This document shows positions 1 through 5,466 of a stretch of 6,309 nucleotides of DNA, piece after piece. Each line of letters begins with the position of its first letter. Position 1 is the stretch's first letter. A program made the translations under genes and the position numbers. The stretch lies in NCBI GenBank assembly GCA_016280525.1, contig JAEEGW010000234.1, forward strand, positions 1 through 6,309. The letters are read 5' to 3'. Source of the DNA: Clostridiales bacterium (GTDB lineage Bacteria > Bacillota > Clostridia > Oscillospirales > CAG-272). The notes under the pieces are model-generated. The model searched no databases, was not told the origin of the DNA, and saw only the letters and a list, made by a program, of their open reading frames with translations.

Positions 1-20
1 ACACAACCGGTTTTTTAAAG
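1..20 (+). terminator. Possible 3' remnant of an upstream terminator
   Basis: The window opens with AACCGG followed by six T and AAAG. The GG-T6-AAA pattern matches the tail of the terminator at 2798-2814. It could be the descending arm and U-tract of a terminator whose ascending arm lies left of the window. Only one arm is visible, so this is a guess from similarity. Confidence 0.25.
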
Positions 21-33
21 AAAGGAACGAAAA

Positions 34-978
34 ATGAAAAAAATAATCTCAATAATCCTTGCGGTAACGCTTTTTTCATCGTCGCTTTTCGTATCTGCTT
101 TTGCGAAAGTGAAAGTACCGGAGTCACTTTTCAAACTGTTCATGAAGTCCGCGGACACGATCTGCGATTTCTACAGAATAAGCGATTTCGGCGATTACGC
201 GGATGAGATATTCGACACGGTGGCGGAAATGTTCCCGGAGACCATAGCCGAGGAATACGACGGCGTGGCGTACCGCCTGATCGCCAGCGAGGCTCACGTA
301 AAAGCCGCGGTAAACTTGAAATGGGGATATCTGTCCGACGATACGCTCGAAAAATGCTTCTACAAAGGACTGAGAGACTACTGCCTGTTAGGCGACGGCA
401 GCTACGAGCTTGCAAGGCACGCCCACGGCATGGGACTGCCAAGTAAATACTACACCAAAGGCGTCCTTATTGGTTATAAGATGAACAGCGACGGCGTCTG
501 CTCGCTTTACTACGCTGTGCGCTTCGCGGATATGACGGCGGACGAATTCTGGGGCGCTCCGGCGACGGGATTCTGGCAGAAAGCGGCAGAGCTTGATTTT
601 CCGGCAAAATTCCAGTATCAGTACGTCACCTTCGTTGAATTTGAGGGAGATTACTACCGGCTGGCGGAAGAGACGCACGTGTTTTCGTTCAGACTGGACG
701 AAAGCGGCCTGGCGGATTACGTCTCCGATGAATTCATACTGGGATATCCCGTGGGTATCGATCATATCGGCGGCGACATAAACGGCGACGGAGACGTGGA
801 CAACAAAGACGTCGTGACCATTTTCAGATACCACAGCGGAGACGATCTGTTCGTAAACAGCATAATGCTCGATACCAACGGCGACGGCTCGCTTGACAAC
901 AAGGACGTCGTTCAGCTGTTCAGATTCTGCTCCGGAGAAAACGTATTTATTTCCGAAGAACCTTACGGCGCCGGGTGA
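34..978 (+). CDS. Secreted dockerin-containing protein of unknown function
   Basis: This encodes an exported 314-residue protein. Residues 1-24 form a signal peptide: MKK, a hydrophobic stretch, then a likely cleavage site after Ala-Phe-Ala (A24). Residues about 25-245 match no family I recognise; they are rich in aromatic and acidic residues. Residues about 247-304 are a type I dockerin with two calcium loops: D248-x-N250-x-D252-G253...D259 and D280-x-N282-x-D284-G285...D291. Each loop is followed by a helix of the form DVVxxFR. Dockerins bind cohesins on scaffoldin proteins, so the protein is probably displayed in a cellulosome-like complex outside the cell; that placement is inferred. AAAGGA at 21-26, 7 nt before the ATG, supports the start. 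The next gene, 58 bp on, carries nearly the same dockerin, and no clear terminator separates them. There is no recognisable carbohydrate-active domain, so I give no catalytic function. Confidence 0.9.
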   Translation: MKKIISIILAVTLFSSSLFVSAFAKVKVPESLFKLFMKSADTICDFYRISDFGDYADEIFDTVAEMFPETIAEEYDGVAYRLIASEAHVKAAVNLKWGYLSDDTLEKCFYKGLRDYCLLGDGSYELARHAHGMGLPSKYYTKGVLIGYKMNSDGVCSLYYAVRFADMTADEFWGAPATGFWQKAAELDFPAKFQYQYVTFVEFEGDYYRLAEETHVFSFRLDESGLADYVSDEFILGYPVGIDHIGGDINGDGDVDNKDVVTIFRYHSGDDLFVNSIMLDTNGDGSLDNKDVVQLFRFCSGENVFISEEPYGAG

Positions 979-1036
979 TCTTTATATCCGGCCTGTTCGC
1001 GTTGATATCATTTTAAGCTGACAAAGGAATAATAAC
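979..1036 (+). other. Short intergenic gap between the two dockerin genes
   Basis: These 58 bp contain no convincing hairpin plus T-run and no clear promoter. AAAGGA at 1023-1028 serves the downstream ATG at 1037 with 8-nt spacing. The lack of a terminator fits co-transcription of the two dockerin genes, but does not prove it. Confidence 0.5.
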
Positions 1037-2767
1037 ATGAAAAAAATCATCGCGTTAGTTTTGTCTTTATGTTTTATTTTCGGCTTTTCGGCAATCGGAC
1101 CGTTAAGTACGGGCGTGAGCGCGGCGGGACCTGCAGTCAACTCGCAGGACGTTAAAATATACGCGTTAAGCGAATGGGCGCAGGACTATATAAGTCTGCC
1201 GTCCGGATACGCCACGGAATTTCAGCTGACGGTAAGCGGCGCAAGCAGCGTGTATTTCCGCGTTACGGAAGGCTATACGGTCGAGGTGAGCAGCAGCGGT
1301 CTGATAACGCCGTCTTACTTAACGTACTGGGACGGCAGCAAGAGCGTAAACTTCGGAAGATCCGTTATAACCGTAACGGCGGACGGCGTAAAGCTGACCG
1401 TGAACGTGGAGGTCATAAACTACGCAAACGTATACGCGGACAAAGTTTTGGACGATTTTATCGCGTCAAACGTCACGGCAGATATGACGGGCTACGAAAA
1501 GATATGCCTTGCCGCAAAATTCGCCGCGGACCATGAGTATTCCGCCGGTTACAGCAGCTGCGCGGGAATGGTGATAACCGGCGGCGGAGACTGCTGGGCA
1601 AGCACGGACACGATAATTCAGATCTGCACCAAACTCGGAATAGAAGCGTGGGCAAGGAACGGCAACCGCGACTACGGCGCCGGATCCGGTCACATGAACG
1701 CCATGGCGTACGCTGACGGAAAATATTACGAAGCGGAAGCGGGATATTACGAACCCGCGCCGCGCTATTACTCCGTTACGGAAAGAAAATCTCTGTTCAG
1801 TTACAGATACGACTATACGTACGGAGGGCTTGAAGTCTACCAGTACGACGCAAAGGAAATGCCCGAAAAGCTGATAGTCCCGGAACAGATAGACGGAGTG
1901 CCCGTGGTGTCCATAGGAAACAACTTCGTCATATCCGTCGGAGGCTTGAAAGAGGTTGTGCTTCCCGATACCGTAAAACACATAGGTGATTCGGCTTTCA
2001 ATTCCTGCGCCGACCTGCAGACAGTCAATATTCCGTCGTCTCTTGTTGATCTCGGCGAGTTCGTTTTTACCAACTGCAAAAACCTTAAAGAGCTTACGGG
2101 CGGAAACGATATCTTCGTTTGGGAAAACGGCGGACTTGTCAAAAACGGAAGAACGCTTTTATATGTTCCGAACGCGGATTCGTACGTTATAAAAGATACG
2201 GTAACGGAAATAGCGCCGTACGCGTTTTACTATAATTCAAACATCAAAACCGTGACGGTCCCGCCGTCCGTGACCGCCATAGGAGAGGGCGCGTTCGGCA
2301 ACTGCACAGCACTTCAAAGCGTGGATATCAAAGGCGATTCACTGCGCGTTTTGGACAGCTTCGCGTTTACGTACGCAAGCTCTCTCGGCGCCGTGTACGT
2401 GCCGGATTCCGTTACCGAGATAGGCGAAAACCTCTCGTACGGATTAGGTCCGAATTTCATGATACTCTGCCGGCAGGGCTCGGATATCGCGCAGTACGCG
2501 GAAGAACACGAGATCCCGTACAGCTTTGTTCCCGATGATTACGAGGACTTTGTCAAAGGCGATATAAACGACGACGGCGAAGTGAACAACAAAGACGTAG
2601 TTATCCTGTTCAGACTTATGAGCGGAGAAAACGTCAAAGTAAACACGTACGCTCTCGATCCGAACGGAGACGGTTTTGTCGACAACAAGGACGTCGTACA
2701 GCTTTTCAGATACTGTTCAGGCGAAAACGTCACGATAAGCGACGTTCCGTATCTTGCGGAACAATAA
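1037..2767 (+). CDS. Secreted Ig-like/transglutaminase-like/LRR/dockerin protein
   Basis: A 576-residue exported mosaic protein. In order: signal peptide (about 1-29, cleavage near V27-S-A29/A30); a bacterial Ig-like (Big_2-type) domain at about 45-128, ending ITVTADGVKLTVNVEV; a transglutaminase/protease-like core at about 150-240; BspA-type (LRR_5) leucine-rich repeats at about 280-498, with clear 23-residue units starting at L304, L327, I403 and L426; and a type I dockerin at about 508-566 with calcium loops D509-x-N511-x-D513-G...D520 and D541-x-N543-x-D545-G...D552. The apparent catalytic residues are Cys186 (GGDCW) and His219 (GSGHMNA). Where this fold usually has Asp (DGKWYYVDAT-like), this protein has Glu234 (DGKYYEAEAG). 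Activity could be proteolysis, amide transfer or binding only; the sequence does not decide. The dockerin implies scaffoldin attachment, and the LRR region suggests protein or surface binding. A terminator follows 12 bp after the stop. Confidence 0.92.
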   Translation: MKKIIALVLSLCFIFGFSAIGPLSTGVSAAGPAVNSQDVKIYALSEWAQDYISLPSGYATEFQLTVSGASSVYFRVTEGYTVEVSSSGLITPSYLTYWDGSKSVNFGRSVITVTADGVKLTVNVEVINYANVYADKVLDDFIASNVTADMTGYEKICLAAKFAADHEYSAGYSSCAGMVITGGGDCWASTDTIIQICTKLGIEAWARNGNRDYGAGSGHMNAMAYADGKYYEAEAGYYEPAPRYYSVTERKSLFSYRYDYTYGGLEVYQYDAKEMPEKLIVPEQIDGVPVVSIGNNFVISVGGLKEVVLPDTVKHIGDSAFNSCADLQTVNIPSSLVDLGEFVFTNCKNLKELTGGNDIFVWENGGLVKNGRTLLYVPNADSYVIKDTVTEIAPYAFYYNSNIKTVTVPPSVTAIGEGAFGNCTALQSVDIKGDSLRVLDSFAFTYASSLGAVYVPDSVTEIGENLSYGLGPNFMILCRQGSDIAQYAEEHEIPYSFVPDDYEDFVKGDINDDGEVNNKDVVILFRLMSGENVKVNTYALDPNGDGFVDNKDVVQLFRYCSGENVTISDVPYLAEQ

Positions 2768-2779
2768 ATAATAAAAACA

Positions 2780-2811
2780 AACCGTGCGGGGAATGTTCCG
2801 CACGGTTTTTT
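2780..2811 (+). terminator. Rho-independent terminator of the dockerin gene pair
   Basis: A perfect 10-bp stem, AACCGTGCGG (2780-2789) with CCGCACGGTT (2798-2807), can be extended by two G-T pairs around an AATG loop. It is followed by a run of six T (2806-2811). It lies 13 nt after the stop codon of the 576-residue dockerin protein and is oriented to end that transcript. Confidence 0.93.
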
Positions 2812-2828
2812 AAACAGAGTATTCTCAC

Positions 2829-2956
2829 AAAACTCCTTCCGTCAACGTTAGGGGTTCCCCAACGTTGACACCTCCCTCAAAGAGGGAGGCGAATCAAGGC
2901 TCCTCCTTTGGGGGAGCTGTCAAACGGGAATTATCCCGGATGACTGAGGGAGTTTG
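2829..2956. mobile_element. MITE-like hairpin-rich repeat element, no coding capacity
   Basis: About 128 bp bounded by imperfect terminal inverted repeats: AACTCCTTCCGTCA (2831-2844) against the reverse complement of 2941-2954, 12 of 14 matching. Inside are four hairpins in a row. The first is 2841-2869 (GTCAACGTT...AACGTTGAC with an inner GGGG/CCCC). The second is 2871-2889 (CCTCCCTC-AAA-GAGGGAGG). The third is 2899-2917 (GCTCCTCC-TTT-GGGGGAGC, one wobble). The fourth is 2919-2944 (GTCA..CGGGA-ATTA-TCCCG..TGAC). No open reading frame is present. From memory, elements with these CTCCCTC/GAGGGAG and GCTCC/GGAGC blocks are dispersed in gut Clostridia. Passive mobilisation by a transposase elsewhere is an inference. 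It sits between convergent genes, where insertion would do little harm. Confidence 0.7.
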
Positions 2957-2976
2957 TTTTCACCCCGGCCGCGAGG

Positions 2977-2998
2977 AAACCGGTCCGCACGGTTTTTT
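2977..2998 (+). terminator. Second, weaker terminator-like hairpin
   Basis: AAACCG (2977-2982) pairs with CGGTTT (2990-2995) around a 7-nt loop, followed by T to 2998. Its 3' half, TCCGCACGGTTTTTT (2984-2998), is identical to the 3' half of the terminator at 2797-2811. It looks like a damaged or partial copy of that terminator on the far side of the repeat element. On the minus strand the same stem would follow the cotJC stop at 3002, but with only three T, so it is a weak terminator for that operon. Confidence 0.5.
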
Positions 2999-3001
2999 GA
3001 T

Positions 3002-3601
3002 TTATTTGCGCCGGAAAGCGGGATTGTACGCGTAAAAATTCTTGCTGTCAAGCCCGTCGCGCACCATTCCGAGCGCCTCGCCGAAACGCTGGAAATGCAC
3101 TATTTCGCGCTCGCGCAGATAGCGTATCGGATCTATGATATCCGGATCGTCCACGAGATTCAAAATGTTGTCGTACGTCACGCGCGCTTTCTGCTCCGCC
3201 GCCATATCTTCAACGAGATCCGCGATAGGGTCGCCCTTTGACTGCATGAAAGCCGCCGTATACGGCACCCCGGACGCCGCCTGCGGATAAACGCCGAGGG
3301 TATGATCCACGAAATACGTGTCAAAACCCTCTCTTTTTATCTCATCGACCGAAAGCTTTGACGTCAGCTGATAAAGCATCGCGCCTATTATCTCAAGATG
3401 CGCCAGCTCCTCCGTACCTATGTCGGTCAGAAGGCCTGCGACGCGGTCGTCCGGCATGGCGAAGCGCTGTGAGAGATAGCGCAGGGAAGCGCCGAGCTCT
3501 CCGTCCGGTCCGCCGTACTGGCTGATTATTATTTTTGCCGCCCTTGCGTCCGGATTTTTTATGTTTACCGGATACTGAAGTCTTTTTTCATAACCCCACA
3601 T
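3002..3601 (-). CDS. cotJC: Spore coat protein CotJC (manganese-catalase-like)
   Basis: A 199-residue member of the CotJC/manganese catalase family, a ferritin-like four-helix di-manganese fold. In Bacillus subtilis CotJC belongs to the inner coat CotJ complex. The N-terminus MWGYEKRLQYPV is typical of CotJC. The expected metal ligands are all visible: Glu35 (GPDGE), Glu65 and His68 (TEELAH), Glu136 (MAAEQKAR), and Glu166/His169 (REREIVH). A peroxide-removing role in the forespore or mother cell is plausible but inferred. A GTG at 3625 would add eight residues (MEEGGESV), but those codons span the AAGGAGG ribosome site, so the ATG at 3601 is preferred. That ATG overlaps the cotJB stop by one base (TAATG). 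The length is close to the roughly 189 residues of the B. subtilis protein. Confidence 0.95.
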   Translation of the reverse strand: MWGYEKRLQYPVNIKNPDARAAKIIISQYGGPDGELGASLRYLSQRFAMPDDRVAGLLTDIGTEELAHLEIIGAMLYQLTSKLSVDEIKREGFDTYFVDHTLGVYPQAASGVPYTAAFMQSKGDPIADLVEDMAAEQKARVTYDNILNLVDDPDIIDPIRYLREREIVHFQRFGEALGMVRDGLDSKNFYAYNPAFRRK

Positions 3602-3867
3602 TACGCTCTCGCCTCCTTCTTCCACGGCATGGGTCCGTTATTCCAGTCCCAGCCGCCGTTTGTGCTCGGATAATATGAATCAAGACTGCCGTATTTTTCC
3701 GTGTATTCGGCTATAAGCTCCGCGCGCTGTTCCATGCGCGAGCTGAAATCGGCAAGAGCCGCGGTACAATCCGGATGTGTGTCCAAAAACAGCCGCAGCT
3801 CATCCATAGCAAAGCTGACTTCCGTTATTTTGCGCATGAGCGCGTTTTCGCTGCAGTTGTTTTTCAT
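3601..3867 (-). CDS. cotJB: Spore coat protein CotJB
   Basis: An 88-residue soluble protein, the middle gene of the cotJ operon, of normal length for CotJB. Family marks are the helix with LFLDTHPDC (residues 26-34), the YGSL turn (59-62), and the aromatic C-terminus with WDW (73-75) and PMPW (79-82). CotJB is needed with CotJA and CotJC for the CotJ layer of the inner coat; no enzymatic activity is known to me. The start ATG at 3867 overlaps the cotJA stop (ATGA) and has AAGGAGG on the minus strand at 3877-3883, 9 nt upstream. The stop at 3601-3603 overlaps the cotJC start, so translational coupling of all three genes is likely. Confidence 0.93.
   Translation of the reverse strand: MKNNCSENALMRKITEVSFAMDELRLFLDTHPDCTAALADFSSRMEQRAELIAEYTEKYGSLDSYYPSTNGGWDWNNGPMPWKKEARA
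3612..3618 (-). promoter_or_regulatory. Ribosome binding site that fixes the cotJC start
   Basis: AAGGAGG on the minus strand lies 10 nt upstream of the ATG at 3601. It falls inside the reading frame that would be translated from the alternative GTG at 3625, so it argues for the ATG, which also gives the canonical MW-YEK-LQYP N-terminus. Confidence 0.85.
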
Positions 3868-4094
3868 CGGTCCGCGCCTCCTTCAAACGGAAGATATAAA
3901 GACGGAAAGACTGTTCCGCACAAAAGCGCGTCCGAATCGGACAAAAGCTGCTCGTACGCCTGAGATCTTACGTAAGCCATGGCGTACACCTGCTCGCGCG
4001 TCGGGCATTTCTGTACGTTTTCCGCGCCGTCCGGTCCGGTCATGCAGCCTTCAAACAAACCCGCAGTTCTTCTGCGGTTATATTTATTATACAT
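3864..4094 (-). CDS. cotJA: Spore coat associated protein CotJA
   Basis: A 76-residue first gene of the cotJ operon; the B. subtilis protein is of similar size (about 80). Recognition rests on the C-terminal block AMAYV (38-42), then GTVFPSLYLPF (60-70), which is the CotJA signature, and on its position before cotJB and cotJC. Known role: helps assemble the CotJ proteins into the inner spore coat. The open frame reaches a TTG at 4178 and includes ATGs at 4133 and 4094. I choose 4094 because AAGGTGA (minus strand 4100-4106) sits just upstream, because the length fits the family, and because the longer forms would run through the likely promoter. The ATG at 4133 lacks a ribosome site. The N-terminus is Arg-rich (NRRR) and less conserved. 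It overlaps cotJB by 4 nt. Confidence 0.88.
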   Translation of the reverse strand: MYNKYNRRRTAGLFEGCMTGPDGAENVQKCPTREQVYAMAYVRSQAYEQLLSDSDALLCGTVFPSLYLPFEGGADR

Positions 4095-4099
4095 ATAGG

Positions 4100-4106
4100 T
4101 CACCTT
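4100..4106 (-). promoter_or_regulatory. Ribosome binding site that decides the cotJA start
   Basis: AAGGTGA on the minus strand, 5 nt before the ATG at 4094. The other candidate starts (ATG 4133, TTG 4178) have no purine-rich site at a suitable distance. The match is one base short of AAGGAGG, weaker than those of cotJB and cotJC. Confidence 0.65.
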
Positions 4107-4135
4107 GTTTTTCGTATTGAGCGTTACGCCCATAT

Positions 4136-4165
4136 TATCATATGACGGCCGGAGGATTTTGACAT
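4136..4165 (-). promoter_or_regulatory. Candidate cotJ promoter
   Basis: On the minus strand CATATGATA (4144-4136) resembles the CATA-type -10 used by mother-cell sigma factors (SigE/SigK). It also contains TATGAT, 17 nt after ATGTCA (4165-4160), which is a poor SigA -35. The spacing to the cotJA ATG (about 42 nt) is reasonable. In B. subtilis cotJ is transcribed by SigE, which favours the first reading, but I see no good SigE -35 here, so the assignment is tentative. Confidence 0.35.
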
Positions 4166-4198
4166 AAATTCTTGACAACGCCGCGCTTGAAAAAAGCT

Positions 4199-4219
4199 GA
4201 ATTTGCCTTGTGCAAATTC
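4199..4219. repeat. Perfect hairpin at the edge of the array
   Basis: GAATTTGC (4199-4206) and GCAAATTC (4212-4219) form an 8-bp stem around CTTGT. The larger AGCTGAATT/AATTCAGCT pair overlaps the same arms, so two mutually exclusive pairings exist. It is not followed by a T-run on either strand, so I do not call it a terminator. Confidence 0.7.
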
Positions 4220-4313
4220 AATTCAGCTGAAAGCCAACGGATTTAGATTTAGCTGTTAAAAACAATTTAGCTGCCGCGAAAGAGGCAATTTAGCTTGTTA
4301 CAAACGGAATAAA

Positions 4314-4392
4314 AACTAAATTCGCTGACGCGAGCTAAATTTCCTGCGGAAGCTAAATTCGGTTGTACCGAACTAAATTCGCTGACGCGAGC
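4314..4392. repeat. Two identical 22-bp direct repeats within the array
   Basis: Positions 4314-4335 and 4371-4392 are identical. Each runs from AACTAAATT through the palindrome CGCTGACGCG to AGC. They start 57 bp apart, with two motif-plus-palindrome units of different sequence between them. This suggests recent unit duplication or gene-conversion-like spread inside the array. Confidence 0.9.
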
Positions 4393-4396
4393 GAAT

Positions 4397-4427
4397 AAAA
4401 ACCGGGAGCTGCCGCTCCCGGTTTTTT
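4397..4427 (-). terminator. Bidirectional terminator ending aroF
   Basis: A perfect 13-bp stem, AAAAACCGGGAGC (4397-4409) with GCTCCCGGTTTTT (4414-4426), encloses a TGCC loop. On the minus strand it is followed by TTTTTATT and starts at the aroF stop codon itself (4428-4426), so the stop sits on the stem. On the plus strand it ends in six T, so it could also stop transcription entering from the array side. Confidence 0.92.
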
Positions 4428-5454
4428 ATAACTGATCCGCTATTTCGTAAATAAGCTTTTCCGTGTCCGCCCAGCCGAGGCAGGGGTCGGTTATGGATTT
4501 GCCGTATACGCCGCCGCCTATGCTCTGGCAGCCCTCTTCGATATAGCTTTCTATCATAAGTCCTTTGACGAGACCGCCCACGTCCTTTGAATACTTGCAG
4601 GAATTGAGCACCTCTTTCGCTATACGTCTCTGCTGTGTAAAATCCTTGTTTGAGTTCGCGTGGTTCGTGTCTACCATCACGGCGGGGTTTTTCAGTCCTT
4701 TTTCCGCGTACATCTCGTAAACGCGTATAAGATCCTCGTAGTGATAGTTCGGCAATGACTGGCCGTGCTTGTTCATATACCCGCGCAGTATGGCGTGCGC
4801 GTATTCGTTGCCGGTGCTCTCAACTTCCCAGCCTCTGTAAATGAACGCGTGCGGGTGCTGTGCGGCGGTGATCGAATTCATCATAACGGAAAGGTCGCCG
4901 CCCGTGGGGTTTTTCATGCCGACGGGTATGTCAAGTCCGCTTGCCGTCAGTCTGTGCTGCTGGTCTTCAACGCTTCTCGCGCCGACTGCGACGTAAGATA
5001 ACAGATCTGACAGATATCTGTGGTTTTCCGTATAAAGCATCTCGTCCGCGGAGGAAAGCCCGGTCTCCGAGATAACGCGCATATGTATCTGACGTATGGC
5101 TATTATGCCTTTGAGCAGGTCGGAGCCTTTCGTCGGGTCGGGCTGGTGGAGCATGCCCTTGTATCCGTCGCCCACCGTGCGCGGCTTGTTTGTATATATG
5201 CGCGGGATTATGATTATTTTATCCGCGACCTTGTCCTGTACTTTTTTCAGGCGGTTGACGTAGTCGAGCACCGGCTCCTCGGAATCCGCGGAGCAGGGGC
5301 CTATAACGAGTATGAATTTATTGCTTTTGCCCGTGAAGACCGCTTTTATCTGCTCGTCACGCGCTTTTTTTATTTCCGCAAGCTCCGCCGTCACGGGATA
5401 CATCCCTTTTATCTCCTGCGGTATGGGCAGCTTGCGCTTGAACATCATATTCAT
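4426..5454 (-). CDS. aroF: 3-deoxy-7-phosphoheptulonate (DAHP) synthase, type I
   Basis: Cytoplasmic enzyme for the first shikimate-pathway step: phosphoenolpyruvate plus erythrose 4-phosphate gives DAHP and phosphate. The 342 residues align along their length with the class I alpha (AroF/AroG/AroH) family, usually about 350. The metal ligands are all visible: Cys54 (IGPCS), His265 (DTNHANS), Glu302 (IESY) and Asp323 (ITDPCLGW). Also visible are the substrate-site motifs PRIYTNKPRT (84-93), GARSVEDQQHR (158-168) and GMKNPTGGD (179-187). Whether feedback is by Phe, Tyr or neither cannot be told by eye, so the aroF symbol is generic. The start ATG at 5454 has AGGGAGA on the minus strand at 5462-5468, 7 nt upstream and overlapping the tyrA stop, which supports co-translation with tyrA. 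A terminator follows directly. Confidence 0.96.
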   Translation of the reverse strand: MNMMFKRKLPIPQEIKGMYPVTAELAEIKKARDEQIKAVFTGKSNKFILVIGPCSADSEEPVLDYVNRLKKVQDKVADKIIIIPRIYTNKPRTVGDGYKGMLHQPDPTKGSDLLKGIIAIRQIHMRVISETGLSSADEMLYTENHRYLSDLLSYVAVGARSVEDQQHRLTASGLDIPVGMKNPTGGDLSVMMNSITAAQHPHAFIYRGWEVESTGNEYAHAILRGYMNKHGQSLPNYHYEDLIRVYEMYAEKGLKNPAVMVDTNHANSNKDFTQQRRIAKEVLNSCKYSKDVGGLVKGLMIESYIEEGCQSIGGGVYGKSITDPCLGWADTEKLIYEIADQL

Positions 5455-5466
5455 TGTATGCTCTCC

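Larger units (their letters stand above)
4195..4398. repeat. Inverted array of 9-bp motifs separated by varied mini-palindromes
   Basis: A non-coding block of about 200 bp. The motif AATTTAGCT occurs at 4264-4272 and 4287-4295, with one-base variant GATTTAGCT at 4246-4254. Its complement AGCTAAATT occurs at 4333-4341 and 4351-4359, with AACTAAATT at 4314-4322 and 4371-4379, and a degenerate AGCGAATAA at 4390-4398. An outer related pair is AGCTGAATT (4195-4203) and AATTCAGCT (4220-4228). Between motifs lie different short palindromes: TGTTAAAAACA, TGCC..GGCA, TTGTTACAA, TCGCTGACGCGA (twice), TCCTGCGGA and CGGTTGTACCG. The left copies face right and the right copies face left around about 4312, giving a large imperfect palindrome. 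It lies after the aroF terminator and before the cotJ promoter. I do not recognise the family. Confidence 0.85.

Noticed and set aside
388..834. 148-codon open frame on the minus strand
   Set aside because: It lies wholly opposite the first dockerin gene, whose signal peptide, calcium loops and ribosome site are clear. The antisense product has no recognisable motifs.
1070..1075. Cys12 in the signal peptide of the 576-residue protein as a lipoprotein site
   Set aside because: The preceding residue is Leu, not Gly/Ala/Ser, and the Cys sits within the hydrophobic core, so a lipobox is not supported. Ordinary cleavage near A29/A30 fits better.
1466..1981. 171-codon open frame on the minus strand
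   Set aside because: Antisense to the transglutaminase-like and early LRR region of the 576-residue protein. It has low-complexity Val/Arg/Phe composition and no family resemblance.
2812..3001. A riboswitch or structured leader in the hairpin-rich gap
   Set aside because: It lies between convergent genes and so precedes no gene on either strand. A mobile-repeat explanation fits the inverted ends better.
2954..3241. 95-codon open frame on the plus strand
   Set aside because: Mostly antisense to cotJC and starting at the edge of the repeat element. No ribosome site and no recognisable product.
3701..4120. 139-codon open frame on the plus strand
   Set aside because: Opposite cotJB and cotJA, both well supported by motifs and overlapping starts. 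The Arg/Ser-rich translation is typical of a shadow frame.
4246..4398. Possible CRISPR-like array (short repeats with spacers)
   Set aside because: The repeat is only 9 bp, it inverts midway, and the 9-14 bp spacers are palindromes instead of unique foreign-like sequence. No cas gene is present.
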